Source of the DNA: Lates calcarifer
Lineage: Eukaryota; Chordata; Actinopteri; Centropomidae
DNA: 64,000 nucleotides
Assembly (NCBI RefSeq): GCF_001640805.2
Contig: NC_066856.1
Span: 4,743,377-4,807,376, forward strand
Reading direction: 5' to 3'
The translations under genes were made by a program, and so were the position numbers. Within the stretch, counting starts at the first letter, position 1, and every line of letters begins with the position of its first letter. A model generated the notes under the pieces. That model saw only the letters and a list, made by a program, of their open reading frames with translations, searched no databases and was not told the origin of the DNA. Below, in pieces: positions 1 to 13,760 of the stretch.

Positions 1-430
1 CTGAGGTCCTCAGCCAAGACTCTGCTACCATTCCACAATCATGTCCAAGGACCAAGGACCAAGGACCTGTTAGGGCCCCCACTCTTTGGAACAACCTTCC
101 TGAGAAGGTCAGACTGACAAGCTCCTTGTCTTCTTTTAAATCCCTCTTAAACACTCATTTTTACAAGTGTGCTTTCTCAGGTCTTGCAGTCTGAATTTCT
201 CTCTTACTTTCCCATTTTCAAAACCTATAAATACACAAAATCATTCTCCTGGTTCCTATTTTTATTTTTATTGATTGTTCTAACCATTTTAGAATGTCCT
301 CTTTAGCTGACTCAATCCTCATTTGTAGCACATTGGTTTTTGTTTTAATTGTTTTCTAAGGTTTCCCTTCAATTTTCATTTTGTCTTGTAAGGCACATTG
401 TAGCTGTGCTTTGAAAGGTGCTACATAAGT
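1..430 (+). mobile_element. LINE 3' end (L2-like), C-terminal reverse-transcriptase-protein remnant plus 3' UTR
   Basis: Positions 72-191 read without a stop as the C-terminal tail typical of L2-like fish LINE proteins: a tryptophan-asparagine-leucine-proline core (LWNNLPEKVR), then a serine-rich stretch and SFKSLLNTHFYKCAF, with a TGA at 192-194. The following 230 bases end in the usual tail, a run resembling 'gctttgaaaggtgctacataa' followed by AT-rich sequence. Only the 3' end is in the window; the element may begin further left. An AAGGACC-type triplet repeat lies at 47-68. The LINE class is well supported by the protein tail; the exact family is inferred. Confidence 0.7.
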
Positions 431-1500
431 AAAGTATATTATTGTTAATAGTATTATTAATTAAGTCCATCATTTACATCTCAGGAATGTAGTTTAGGCC
501 TAACTTCTCATGGTACAAAATAAGGATAATCTCATAGGAAATGTAATTAACAGGTCAAATGTAGTCTTATTTTATTCTCTTCAAAACACTTTAAAAACAA
601 AATTCAGGGCAAAAGAAATTAATCTAATCTTTTAACAAAAATGTTTTAAATGTCCCTTGACTCAATTGTCTCTAAAGAAAATATCTATTAACTGAAGAGT
701 TTGTAGAGAAGAAAAAAAAGAGAGAGAGAGAGAGAGAATGGGGAATTATTCAGTCTCAAGGTGATGAGACTGGAATGTGTATTGAAGACAGGGGAGAGAG
801 AACACACTGAACTGTCTCATATTAACCGCTGAACGTTTCTTCAGTAAGATGATCCATGATTTCAAAAGGTAAAGAAGAACAGTAAAACCGTGTTTGTCAG
901 AAACACTCATCCTAGTGTCAGATGCAGCTCAGGGATTCTTCACTCTACTAAAAGCCCGCTATGACTTAATATGAATTACAATCAGAATGGATTTAATCTT
1001 GCTTACCTTGTAGTTTAGAGTTGGCTCTAACACTCTTCCCCTGAGATGTGTCTGTCTTCTCTTTCACACACACTCCCTCACAGGTGTCAGCAATTAGCAC
1101 CCTCCCTTCTGCTGTGCCACTCCCACTCTGCTGCTGTGCAGTAAAGGAGCAGTCTGCTGTTTTTTTTTTTTTTTTTTTTTTTGGCTGGCTGTTAAAAAAT
1201 TTTGTGCTGTTGCCCTCTCCCATCGTTTATGTAAGTCGCTGGATTAAGTAGCACCAGGCAATTTGCAAAGGACGGAAACTGAGTGTTAAATTGTTGGCAC
1301 AGTAACTGGATATTAAAGATACCGAACACTGATTGTTAATGTCATCTCCTTGATCTAACTTGAGTTCCACAAGAAAAATGTCAAAGGCAACATATTATGT
1401 GTAATTATTTGAATAAGCTCTTTTACAGTAGCTGTCAACTTAATCAAAATAATTCAATGATTTCCTAGAATCACAACATTTTGCACTGTTCACAAATGCA
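431..1500. other. Intergenic, AT-rich, no gene seen
   Basis: No coding signal is visible. A (GA)n tract lies at 719-737 and a 23-base T run at 1160-1182. A short lysine-rich frame across the T run is an artefact of that run. Confidence 0.5.
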
Positions 1501-1558
1501 TTTCCCTGAGGGAGCCATCCCAAGGGATCAATAAAGTCTAGTCTAAGTCTAAGTCTCT
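1501..1558 (+). mobile_element. Short LINE 3' tail (Rex1/CR1-like)
   Basis: The stretch has the 'ttccctgagggag...gggatcaataaagt' pattern followed by short TCTAAG-type repeats. The same pattern ends the larger element at 31536-32055 in reverse orientation. Only the tail survives here. Confidence 0.55.
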
Positions 1559-2820
1559 CATTTAAAACTTTAAATCATGGTATAGTTTTAGAAAAGTATG
1601 ATTTCTGGGAGACAGGAAACTGGGAAAACAGAGGGATAAAAACAGAATCACTTTATACCCAGCATCATTTTAGACCCAAACAGCGCTCAGGAAACAGCAG
1701 GAATAAGGTTTACTGAGATGGATAGTCCAAGCTTTTACAGCATTTCCTTAAACCCAGTGCAACCCAGGGGGAGCCAGGTTTTCTATCAACACTTCTGACC
1801 ACATCCGCAAACATGCTGCCTGCTGTGGAGAGGCCACAAAACTCTCTGCTCTGTGCTAAATATAAGTCTACATACATATGCAAGACACCACAGGAAAAAA
1901 AAGCAGGGACATTTTTACATTCTGCCGTCTGTTTGCTTTTATTTTGCCAAAACTGTTTATAACCAGTCATTTAAATGGTCTTTCACTAAGATAAAAATCA
2001 GGAAATAAATTTAAAGAATAGTTTCATTCAACATTACAATGCTATAAAATGTTGACCACTCACATCTTTTTCTTGTATTTAATGAAAACCCACTCAGCCC
2101 TGTGTGTGGTCACACTGCTCGCACAAGTGTTTATGTTGGCGTCGACAACTGTCATAAAAATGAGATTACATGGAGTATATGATCCACTAAATTTCTCTTT
2201 TGCTGCTTCACCCTTTCCCAGTTTCAACAGAATAGATTTTTCTGATCTAATTCTGTCTGAATTTTTCTCCACATGGTGCAGATGAAGAAAACCAATAAAT
2301 GCCCAAAGCCTTTCTTCAAACACAGCGGCAGTAAACGTGTCATGCTCCACTGATGATGCAGCCCCCCTTTGACCTGTAATTGCAGATCCCCCCCTTGGGT
2401 GAATCAGTGTAATTTTGAATTTTGCTCACTATTACATCTCAGAGCTTGTCTTTATGCATTTCAGTGCTGCAGCTGCAGAAGACATAAAACGTGTTTGAAA
2501 AGCTTGAAAACAGGTTATACATTGCTGCATGTCTTATTGCACTGAAATGAAAACTGACCACTTAATTTGCAGGAGGCTTTTTAGTCACCTGGAGATGATG
2601 ATGCAGGCTGACATGACTAAACTCTGACATCAAGTCTGCCTTAAGCTTGTCAAATTTTGATGATGCAGAGTCAAGCTTCTGGTGCCACAGGGCATTCTTA
2701 CACAAATGTCCAGAGGGATCAGTAAAGGCTGTCTGGAAGGTTCATTAAACATCAACTGCTATGATGTTATATGGCTGAGTGCTTCTGCTGTTGGTCTTAC
2801 TGCCTCATCCTCCTATAGGT
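1559..2820. other. Intergenic, no gene seen
   Basis: Mixed AT-rich sequence. Overlapping frames on both strands at 2049-2350 show no recognisable domain and no splice context. Confidence 0.45.
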
Positions 2821-2823
2821 TCT

Positions 2824-3024
2824 TCATTGCATCCCCAAGAGACTCGCATGAGGAATCAAAGAGGATAGAGAGGCTAAATCCTTACACATATTATATTTCT
2901 CCTCCTCAAACGGTTGCAGCATCTTTACAAGGCGTTCAGCATATGCAGCTGAGAGTGTGGCTGAGTCCCTATATCTATGCTTGTGCCCAGAGCAGTCGGT
3001 GACCGTTTCTGCTCTGATGCACAA
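2824..3024 (-). pseudogene. Unassigned coding-like fragment
   Basis: The minus strand carries a 66-codon open stretch rich in charged residues, with a Cys-x2-His-x-His pattern (CSGHKH) and an alanine/tyrosine helix (SAAYAERLVKML). The preceding minus-strand sequence has stops in this frame. The pattern faintly recalls a cysteine/histidine segment seen in some fish retrotransposon polyproteins, but I cannot assign it. It may be chance. Confidence 0.18.
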
Positions 3025-3124
3025 GGAGTATTGATGTCCACTTGGTGCTGGCCCCTAGAGATGGCACTGAGGTCAAAGTTTGCTTGGGTCCTGTGAAGTT
3101 AGACAGTAGCTGTATCAGATCCAT

Positions 3125-5734
3125 GTACAAAACCTTCCTTGCATGTTAAATGGTCAATTCATCTCAAGCGCAAAAAAGACACCACTTTCCTTCTGTGGCA
3201 TCAGGTCATCCTCATGCTGGTCTGTAATGTTTAGCAATAGCAATACTAGGGGTCACAAACTCCAAAGGGAATATTTATTATAAAGCTTCAGTCCCAGTCT
3301 GATAAATCAAGTGGCTATCTTTCAAAGTTTAAGTCTTTTTAGTACATGCCCTTCTTTTGTATATCCTCTACTGCATCTTAACAAGGAAACACTGTTCAGG
3401 AAAACAGAGGGAGTAGATATTATACCAAAAAGTGATGATTACAACAAGCAAAAACTGTTTCAATTTTCATATGAGCACTTGACTTTTTTTAAAGACATAC
3501 TTGAAATGACAGACTAATGTGAACCTGACCTTTATGTCAACAAGTTTCTTTTATTTAAATTTTTATTCTTATCTATTTTTTTTTTTTTCCTGTCCACTGT
3601 AGAGAAGGGCAGGCTCTCTGTCCGTGACTCATACAACAGTCCAGGACCACTTGATAATTTTGTTCATGCTTAAGAGAAAACACATGTACCATTTCAGAGC
3701 AGATCGGTTCAAAGGTGTGTTTCTGGCATGGGGCCTGCTGTCATGGTTACTCTGGATAGTCCTCAGGCCTCAGTCAATTGTGTTTTTTACTGGGGGTATC
3801 GCTTTTGTTGAAAGTAGTTTGGATGAAACCTTTAAACTTCTTACAGTAGTGTGACAGCTCTGGAGGTAATGGAGAATGGTGGCTGTAGGGTTGTCTCATG
3901 GGGAGAGACATGAATCACTTTATGGTGAGAATACGCTTTTACAGTAATCTAACCACCTGTAAATTGTGGTAATGGATGACATCTGACAAACACGGCCTTT
4001 CGTTTCAAAACACACCCTCGAACTTTGTTGCAGTGCTAACTGGAGCTAACAACGCATATGTCTTGAGTGTTTATTTTTAACACATTCAGTGTAGTCTCAG
4101 TTAATGTGATAACATTAGTATGTGTGACTGCAGTCTGAATTGGGGACTTTTTCTTCTAGCTAGCTAACGTTGACAGCTCCACTGCTACCACATTTGTTTT
4201 GTTTGTTTTGATTCACTGAGATACCATGTATGTCTATATAAAACAGACATAACTGCCAGACCAGCTGTGGGATGAGCAGCGTTAATTATGTCCATGCTGA
4301 GAAATGCTGCTAGGAGTCTATGATGTACTGCGCTGGGGCTACACTGCCATCAGGTTTTATCCATGTATCTGTAAAATAAAAAGTCCTTCTGTACTGCATA
4401 CCAAGGCTTTTCCTTTATTTTTTCAATGACCTTTGCTGTCACCTTTTTTAAAGTAGTGGCACATTTTTGCAGGAATTATGTAAATGAGAGGGTACCCTAT
4501 TGTGAGGAGAAACATAGCTCATGAAAACCTTTGTGTTACACTAGCGAGCGAGGCACCACATCAAGGGAAATGAGATCTCCCACAGTGTGCGTGATTTGCA
4601 GTGGGGTGGTTTGGTAGAAATACTGCTGTAGATGTGATAGGTGATATAAAGAAGCACTCGTGCTGGTGTGCTGTCGCTGTGAAATGAAGTTGTGTTTGGG
4701 GGGGCTTGGCCACAAGCCACAGTGGGATGCTTGAAACACAAGTGAGTCTGGATCGCAGATGTTGACAGATCCTCATCATTACTGACTAGACTCATAGACA
4801 TTTGGTGGACGCCCTTGGTTGAAGACACTGAAAATCAAGTGCTCTCAGAAGTTACCGGTATTATGATGTTTGTTTATCAGAGAAGCAGTTAGGCAAGATG
4901 GATTCAAATGCATCTGCTTTAAGTGATACTCTATGCAAAATGTTTCATTTGAGTATCAAGCACTCACAAGGACCGAAAGGTAGCTGTAGAAACAAGCAGC
5001 TGAGGTTCAACTCCATTTTTGTGACGGACAGTATTGATTTTGACAAGAATTTAAAATTTAGTTTTATCCTTAGTCACCCAGTCACATTTAAGAATGTGAT
5101 ACTGACTTATCATATCATATAAAAATGAATAAAAGTCAAGTTTGTTAGAATAAGTGCAATACAATCCTCATCAAGACAGCCATCAAACATTTATTTTACC
5201 ACCTGCAAAACCTGTTTGTTTTCCCAATTTACAATAACCCTACTTCAAAAATAGAAAGTACATAAAGTACAGTATAAAAAAGACAAACTAATAATAGTAT
5301 TGGAAGGATATTGGTGTAATATTTAGGCCCATGTATTAAGCCTATTTGTGTCTTTCCTTCTGTTTACTTACATTCAGTTTACTTATCTTGGTGTAGTTTC
5401 AGGAGGGCACTTCTCCAAGATGACCCTTGCACTGTAATACTGAACACCTGCTCGGCAAAAGCCTGTGATGCAGGCACTGAAGGTAAATCTAGGGTCCGCA
5501 GCATCAGAATCACATGTCATTGAATTCTGAGTTAAAAATCTTAGCTTCTCTGAGGTTAAAGCTCCTCTTTGTATTTCCACATCTCTTTCTGTGCATTGGC
5601 CTTGTGTGGTTTTGACAGTTTGCATGGTGTTGACTCGGTGGACAGAAACCTAAATCACGGTTGCTTTGATGAGTGCACCTCTTCAACATCCTTAATGAAG
5701 CACTTCCATCATCTTTATCCAACTCATCCTCCCC
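3125..5734. other. Intergenic, no gene seen
   Basis: Nothing recognisable. T-rich and A-rich runs are scattered through it, and short frames on both strands near 4540-4830 overlap one another without domain content. Confidence 0.45.
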
Positions 5735-6300
5735 CTGTGTTGTTTTTCTGCTTCATTAAAAAGTTCTTGGATTCCCTAAGCTCTCCACCAACTGTTGGGT
5801 CAAGAAAACAAGCAGCAGCTGCAAGTAGAGAGAATTTGGCCTCAGTGGGAATTAGGAAGCAGCTGAAGCATTGTTCCAGGTTAACTTTAATTTTGTTTGC
5901 CAGAGCTGCAGGTCTCTGTGAGCTGATCCTAGACAGGACTGGGAGAGTTGAGTGATCAAATCCGGTAGGGCTGGCATAATCAAAGATAGAGACATTGTAG
6001 AACTTTGAAGTGTCTTCGTATGGTCAACAAAGTGCAGCAAGGGATCTTAGACAGCAGTTATCTTCATCCATTCACTTGGTTGGTGACAATCCCAGACCAT
6101 CTCTTCTGCAACTACGACCACAGAATCCTTCAAGGTGTGAAACCATCTGAATGTGGTGGACTATTTTGACAGTCTTATGAGAGTGTTAAAGTTTCTCCAT
6201 TGCAACTGAAGACCTGCAAAACTGTTTGACAACTGCTTTCACCTTTTCCAAGACAGAGATGTCTTTGTGGATGATGTTGACAGCCAGAGTGTTTGCTCCA
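5735..6300 (-). pseudogene. Decayed hAT-superfamily transposase fragment
   Basis: Read on the minus strand, the fragment keeps several hAT landmarks in order but in broken frames. Near 6300-6190 is NTLAVNII..., matching the usual AHTLNL segment, followed by LEKVKAVVKQFCRSSVAMEKL-type sequence (key residues K, V, F, RSS, A, EKL) and then a TAA. Near 6110-6080 is a weak match to the DCPTRWNS motif (WDCHQPSEWM). Near 6000-5960 is an SLIMPALPDL-like helix. At 5865-5780 is a clear LLAAAACFLDP motif, the hAT 'LAAxLDPR' signature. Stops and frameshifts separate the blocks, so it is dead. No terminal inverted repeats or target duplications were identified. Confidence 0.62.
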
Positions 6301-9300
6301 TAATGCATCCATACCTGAGAAACAGAAAGGATTTTATTATTATTTTCATGGAGAACTCATACAGTCTTTACCTTCAAGTACAATACCTAATTATTTACCC
6401 AAAGAGAAGGTATACATCCACAGGTTGTGACTGCTGTATCTGTTTATGTAGTCACTTTGGATCATCAAAATCAGAAATGGCCACATTATTTATTTTCAGT
6501 ACTATATGTATAATTACATGGGTTGTCTTATTTACTTTATGTTTTTATTATCTTGTGTGTTCTGCTGAAAAACAAATTTCTCCTCATAGGACAATACAAT
6601 AAACTTAACAATACAACAAAAACAAGGGCTTAAAATCAACCATTTGTTTCAAGTATTCAAATATAATCATTGAAATGTAATAACTACATGATGCTCCCAC
6701 CTTCCTCTGGTCTGAATGCAGCTAACAGGTAATTCCCATTACTAGTGATGACTATGAGAATCTTGATTTCAAGTATTCCCTACAGTTCAGTACGCTGGTT
6801 GCAGATTTTAATTTTCTTGGGTATAGCCAGCCCCTGGTTGACCACTTCCATCATTGTAATAAAGTCCTTGTCCTCCACTGTCTGTGCTGGCAGTACCCAT
6901 ATAACCTATCCACAAGGCTAACGCTCTCTCTTTAGTTTGTTGTCCTTTTGCATTTGGATGCCAGTGAGAGCACATTCAGAATGGTTGTCCATTCACTTCT
7001 TTCTTCTTTCTGCAGTAGGCTACAGCTATTATCTCTGGAATCTGAAGGATAAAAAAAGTTTTATATTTGTTGTAGAGCATACTTACACAAGTAAGTATGA
7101 GAACAATGAGAACAAACAGCATTACTTAGACTAAAACAGACACAACAGAGTATTAACTTAAATACCATTACAAACATTAAGAGAAAGATTTAATCAGTTA
7201 TGCATTTTTTTTTACATATTTGTGTTGCATTGCACCCCTTAGCTTGCATTGCATCATTATATAATTGACACCTGGAAGAAAATCCTGATGACCCTATTGA
7301 AGGCATAAGGCACAATTACACCAGGTGTAACAAAAATAAAGTAAAATCTGTTAAGTTACAACTAATAATTTTTTACTCCAGTTAATACTGTTCAAAAAGA
7401 AAGCAGGGGGACATGACAGCTGTAACATTTAACATTTTCCTGTAAATGCCAGGTCCACATCCTAATGCTCAGGCATCAATGTTAGACTAATGTTCCTTTT
7501 TGCTGCTGTAGAAATTTAACTGTAACTAATGTTTGTTTTTATACTGTTTTATGTAGTACTAAAAGGGAATTAATGTAAATATATCGGGTTAGTCCTGTGT
7601 GTGTACACTTCTACACTGTCATTAAACAGTACACCTGCCGTCCTATGCAAACGAGGAGAACCAGATGACTGGCCAAGGTCAGGAAACTCTGGGGGCATCT
7701 CGTGGACAGGTGGAGAACGACAAAGTATGGAAAGTTGGAGAAATATATAAAATCATGTATATAAAAATATAAAATGAGTTTCTATATAACAAAAAATAAT
7801 TCTGACATTTAGGGATCATGATTTCCAGTGTTTTCATTAGATAATGTCCAGTTCTGTGTATGCAGTAATTATGTATTTTCTTGTTTTTTGTTTTTCATGA
7901 TTTACGTTAGGCCAAAAGGAAGCATGGAGAAGGACGAGGAGAACAGAGTGTCATGCTGGCATCAAAGTTTTAGGAAAACAGGCTGCCATTAATTCCTTAT
8001 TTCCCAAACTGGATGTCCACCTTCATGTTCCCATTTTCAGGCTAAACAGAAAAGCCTAGCATGAACCAAATGTTCAGTAGAACTGGCAATTTCTGTCTCT
8101 GTAATTTCAGATAAAGCTTCTTTCCACGGGGTGGCTTTCTCTCTTGTAGTGATGACGTGTCCACCTGTGAAAAAGACACTTCAACCCTGGAGAGATGACT
8201 TTTTTTTTTAGCCACAGTCATCATGTTTCCACCTGTCACTATGACATTTCAGCCCAGGGAGATAATGTTTACTGCTGCCTTACAGTGGCATTTATTCTGA
8301 TGGTGATATTAAACCTGCAGTGACAATGCTTCTGTTCCTGAAAGGTCTAACAGCAGTGGTTATATGCGCCAATCAGCCACTAAATTAAATACTGTACACA
8401 CGCACAAACACACACACATATACTGTATGTAAACATTACACTTCTGCCAACAGCAGTGATGTTTACATATTTACAGCAGATCATTTCTCAGAATTCCTCA
8501 AAATAAAACTCTGGATTAGACAGCATTTTTAATATTACAATGACTCTATGTTTAAAGGGATCCTCATAGTGGCAGTAGTAGTAGTGCCCAGAAATAAAGA
8601 ATTTACACTGAACTCTGCAGACCTACTGATCCTTTTTGCCTTGTTTAGCTTATCACAGGTTTACTCTATGGTTGAATGTGAGTTTCTCTTAAAAGCAGTC
8701 ATTGTGAATAAAGGTCAAGTTCATGTATTACATTACCTCCTTATCCTTGCCTGCACCTTGAACTTTAATAGAAATATGAACGATGACACATAGGTCCTCA
8801 AACATTTCTGTCCATGTCTCATGTAAATGTGCATATGGCAGACTTTAGTAGTCTGTCCTCTCAAGCAATGAGGCAGACATGTCAGGTATCCTCAAACCTG
8901 AAACAACTATCTTCCTCTGAATCATAGTGGTTAATAGAGTCCTCAAACACACAACATGAAATGTTTCACATGTGAAACAACATTCAGTCAGCTTAGGTGA
9001 GTCAAGTGTAGTTGAATATAAGTACCGTCTCTCTACATTGTGACATTCATCTACGAGTACTTCAGAATTGAACTTATAATTGCCAAGGGGCTACCTGAAC
9101 AAATGTACATATATCATAGATTTCACTGACTCTGGTAGGATCAGTCCCCTGCCAGGAGTAACTGTTTGCACTTGCACTTTGTATTAGCATGCAAGATAAG
9201 CCGTCCAGATACAGGTAGATTTCAACAGCAGGTGTAAGTGGGGTCATGTTGACAGGAACAAGATTGTCTGGGAAATACTGAAGCTGTTTAGCATATACAT

Positions 9301-11696
9301 TGTCACTTTTGATATGTTATGTTATGTTAGTCTATCAATTCTCTGGACTGCAGTAAAAGATTTGCATCAAGAGGAATCCACTAGCATTCTTAAGCAGCTC
9401 TGGCAGTCAAAACTGTGTTTGGTCTGTTCTCTTAAACAACAGCTCAAAATAATATTTACCCTGGAAATGTTAAGATGCAGTTTTGGAAGCTTTCTTGTAG
9501 CACTTTCCACAGGGACTACTTTACATTATTAGCTTTGTGCTATATGGTAAGAGCCTCAATAGCTATGGTGAAAGTGTGTTAAATAATAACCACAGAGGTT
9601 TTAGGGGCTAAAATCTGAACTTTTAAGTAGCTAGCTTGGGGAAAAAAAAATGTTCATTTTGTTTATATCAATTACTAGAACAAGATACATTATGTCTATT
9701 ATCTAAGGTAGACCCACCTTGTAATATTAATCCTGATTCTGACATAGCTCTGGAAAGCCTGGAAATCCTGGAACTTCACTGGAAATATGCTGCTACTCGC
9801 TGTGAAAGTCAATTCCTAGCAAATATGAGCTTACACACACACACACAATACCATCAAGTCCCAGCAAGAAGGAAACTAATTTCTCTCTGGTAAATATGAA
9901 ATCTTGAATGTGTCACTCTGTGTTGTCAACCATTCAGCACCCAGCATCTGCTGATGTGGTTAACATTACTCACGTCTGTCCTGTATGACACCCCAGTGAG
10001 GGAAATAGCGGACAACATTTACATGATATGTCATCTCATTTCAACACTAAGGCATTCACTCTGGCCAATCAGCGTTTTGTGAGATCCACTCTCCTCCAGT
10101 AGGCCAACAGGCATCCTCTCTTTCTGCTGAGACAGAGAAACACACTTCACTGTACAATACAACAGTTCTCTAGCAACAACAATAAGCATCACCTGCACTG
10201 TTACCATACATTATCGTACCATACATACATTTAATACAGGGTAACTGTAGACTCTGACAAATCCAAAAAGTGTCATCATAATGTCAGTAGATGCTGAATT
10301 GCTGTTACTACTGAGTGTGTTTTTTAAAATGTAGGGAAATAGTGAATTATTTCAGGCACAGTTAAAATGTCTCCACCCAAGTGCAAATGATCCAATGGTG
10401 AATACACAATTTTCTGTTATTTTTTGAATCACTTGGGTTTGGAGATCACATACTGTATGTCAATTGGGTGACACTAAGCGAGACTAATACACTGAGTTTT
10501 TTTCTTTACTAAACCCACATTGCTCATTAAAAAGTGGAGATAATATGATGGAAGATAAAAATGGATGATTCCATATTGGGGTGTAGTTGAAGTAAACTAC
10601 ACTCAGTGGGAAATGTGTATGTCTCTCCTGGCACTGCTGGTGCTTTTTCTCTGTCTGATGCTAATTTATGCACTGCAGTTTAAGCAGAGACCTTGGACCA
10701 CCTAGGGCAGTGCCCCATAACACAAGTCACATAGCTTTGAGGAGTCACATGGCTGCTGCCAACCAGGCATTCAGAATAACAGAAGACTCAGATGTGTTCA
10801 AAAACATAGCTTATGTCATTGTGGGCATATGGCCTCTGAAACATATGCATTACTGTTTCATTACATTTCTTGATGCAGTTGTGATGTGATTAAAGTTTTG
10901 TTTACAATACACATATGGTGATACACCATGTGTTAATAATGAACATTTCAAGCTGAGTTTTACTATGAGGATTTCTGCATAAATTATTTATTAAAGCACA
11001 AATTTAGATTTTTCCTTGGGCTTTACAATATCTTCCACTTCCACATATTCCACACTGATAATAATAATACTAATACTAATACTAATACTAATACTACTAC
11101 TACTACTAATAATAATAATAATAAATGTAATATGTGGTCAGAAATGGATGCATGTGTCTTCATTCAGAATTTAAATGTCATTTGTGCACAGAGTTTGTTA
11201 TTTGACATTGGAGAAGTCATAGACTACAAGGTTATCAAAACAGCATAAAACATAACACTGCTTTAAGAGTTGGAGTGCTTAGAATGAACAAGCTTGTACA
11301 ACATGTTGTTCAGCCACTGTTAAAAGCAAAGTGTTTGTAACTTTTACACTGGCAACCACCCAAAGGTGAGGAAAAAGCTTGTCATCATCCTTCTGGCCGC
11401 ATTACACTGCTTCCCTGAACTCTGTCTTTATATTCCTGAGGCAATGAATCATACAAATGAGGATGCAGGGGCAAACTCTCAGACAGTTAGGGATTCATGT
11501 GTTTCAAATGAAAATTTGCTGCTATTTAAATTGTGTAAAGAATGGAGAAAAAGCATGAAGAAAACTACACTACATAAAGTAGGTGTGCTTGTCCAATGTC
11601 AGAAAAGTGTAGTAAGGGGGTTCAAAGAGTCTTTGACACTCCAACAAGCACTACAAAACATGTCATGAGGTGTAAACATATCATATTTGAAAAAAG
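6301..11696. other. Intergenic, no gene seen
   Basis: AT-rich sequence with small CA runs (8400-8418, 9834-9847) and a compound trinucleotide block at 11058-11124. No frame shows a recognised domain. Confidence 0.4.
11058..11124. repeat. Compound microsatellite (AAT/ACTAAT/ACT)n
   Basis: The order is AAT units, five or so ACTAAT hexamers, ACT units, then AAT units again. Confidence 0.9.

Positions 11697-11765
<69 letters not shown>
11697..11765. repeat. (AGAT)n microsatellite, about 17 copies
   Basis: Uninterrupted tetranucleotide array. It abuts the LINE tail that follows, as expected for LINE-seeded GATA arrays. Confidence 0.95.
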
Positions 11766-11850
11766 CTTTATTAATCCGCACGGGAAATTCACAGTTCCAG
11801 CAGCATCAACAGACTTAAAAGATCGAAGGCATGCAATAAATATTGGGAAC

Positions 11851-11883
<33 letters not shown>

Positions 11884-11885
11884 CA
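11766..11885 (-). mobile_element. LINE 3' tail (reverse orientation) with AAT microsatellite
   Basis: 'actttattaatcc...gggaaattcacag' follows the AGAT array. This is the reverse-orientation form of the tail also seen at 1501-1558 and 31536-31590. An (AAT)n run spans about 11850-11882. Confidence 0.6.
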
Positions 11886-13400
11886 AACAAAGATGCTTTT
11901 ATCATAACATTTTCCCTTTTTCTCTTATTCTGGCATAACCACTTCCCCTGCTCTAAAGTCTTTATTGCTGCTAATGCTGTCTTGTTTTAGATACTGTAGA
12001 CAGGAGCACACTTTCTCCAATACACAATGAGTCACCATCTGCTTCATTTCACCTACCCGCAAGGAGTATCAAGGGGGGGGGGGCATAATGCATGTGGAAA
12101 GGTCCATGACCAACCAGCAAAAGTCACTAGAGCAATGCCAAGAACATGATCCCTCACTGGCTTCCCACTTTCAAACACTGCCAGCAATGTTTAATGGGAT
12201 GACAAGCTGGAAGCAACACCCACTGGGACTGAACCTGGATCTGTGTGGTGGTGGGCAGGAGTTGTGTACCATGTGACTCCCAGATATTAAATTGTAACAC
12301 ACTGTCAGTGTGTGACAAGTATTTAAAGGCTCTGTTGCTTTTACAGATGATAGACTCCAGCAGTGCAACGGTAAGGCCTTTGAACTCCAGAGAAACCCTT
12401 TCAAACTTTGTGCATTCAATCTTCCAAACATGCTACAGTGACAATCCCCTTGATTAACTCTCAGGACTCCCCAAAGGAAATTATTGAGTTAATTATTTTC
12501 TATTTATCCATGTTGTCAAATGTATTTTCATGAAGCAACACAGAAAATACAGTTGACAGTGAATAGGCAGCCAGTGTAGGCTGTATTGATGCTGCAGCTG
12601 CATGCTGACACATATACCACTAATTCAGAGGCTGAACTCTGCAGTTCTGTTCCTCCTGTCCATATTGGAAATGGCCACATGCAAGTATATCCCCCCACAG
12701 TTTTTACCTGCACTGCCCAGCAGACAGCTCAGAACATTTCAATTAGCTGACAGATCAGGTCATGCGTCTTATTTTAAAGTATCAGGCCAAGTCAGATCTT
12801 GAATTGTTTCAGAGATAGTTACTGGGAGAGAAGTCAGTTCCAACACTTCGTTTACAAATTGGAAATATGCAGGACTCTGGACAAAAGATGAAAAATGTCT
12901 TACCCTTTTGCTCATTTGTTCAAACATTTTAAGTAGCATAATCTAATTTCTAATTAAAATTTTTTGCATTGATAAATGTCTAAGTTAAAAAAGTGAAATA
13001 CAATACACATCATAATATGCATGTCCTAATGAACTGTAGGATTGTCTGATTCTTATTTTTATCTTTTTAATTTTGGCATTTTAAATCTTCTATCCATGCA
13101 GGCAAAATGATGAAACGGTGTGTTTTAACATGTGGCTGATGTTGATAGATATTTTATGTGTGAATCTCAAGCTCAAAATTCGTAGACAGACTGCTGAACT
13201 CATAACAGCCACCATGGGCCAGACACAGTGCCAACAGTGACCCTTTAAACATTAGCATTGTGAATGAAGAGGGATTTTAACAGTAACCAATCCTCCCTCA
13301 TCCCTCCAGATGAATCCATTCATGACTCCATCGATGCAGTTTCCACACTACTAGTTACACAAAAACAAATAAAGTGCATCCCCAGTGCCTCAAACAAAGT
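11886..13400. other. Intergenic, no gene seen
   Basis: No domains or splice structure. A G run lies at 12074-12083. Confidence 0.4.
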
Positions 13401-13469
13401 GATGATTACATTGTGGCTTTGACATTTGAGGCAGCCCTTTGCCAAGTCAGCCCAAAACTCATTGCTCAC

Positions 13470-13760
13470 CCTGTTCATTACCTCCCATAATAACCCTATT
13501 CAGAGACAGCGGGGCCCAGCCTCGGCCCAGGGACCCGGCAATAATCCCCTGCATTAATTAGATGACCCCCGGAGACAGCTGCTGCTGCATTGGTGGGCAC
13601 AATGACAGGCTCTCTGCTTATTGTTTATGGCTGGCTGTAAAGTGTCCAGCAGTGGGAGAGATGGGAGAGATCAGAGAGAGGAGGAGAGGAAGCGGGCAGG
13701 GGTGGTCGGCTGGGGGCCAATCAGGCCAGAGTGAACAGCAGTGATGCAGAAACATCTTTC
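13470..13760. promoter_or_regulatory. Candidate conserved non-coding element
   Basis: High-complexity, locally GC-rich block inside AT-rich desert. It holds a TAATTA homeodomain-type core (13555-13560), a CAGCTG E-box (13576-13581) and no simple repeats in its first 200 bases. Function is inferred only from composition and position. Confidence 0.25.

Noticed and set aside
993..1251. Overlapping open frames on both strands across the T run
   Set aside because: Frames are created by the homopolymer (lysine or phenylalanine runs); no domain.
11599..11852. Minus-strand frames with YLSI repeats
   Set aside because: Direct translation of the AGAT microsatellite.
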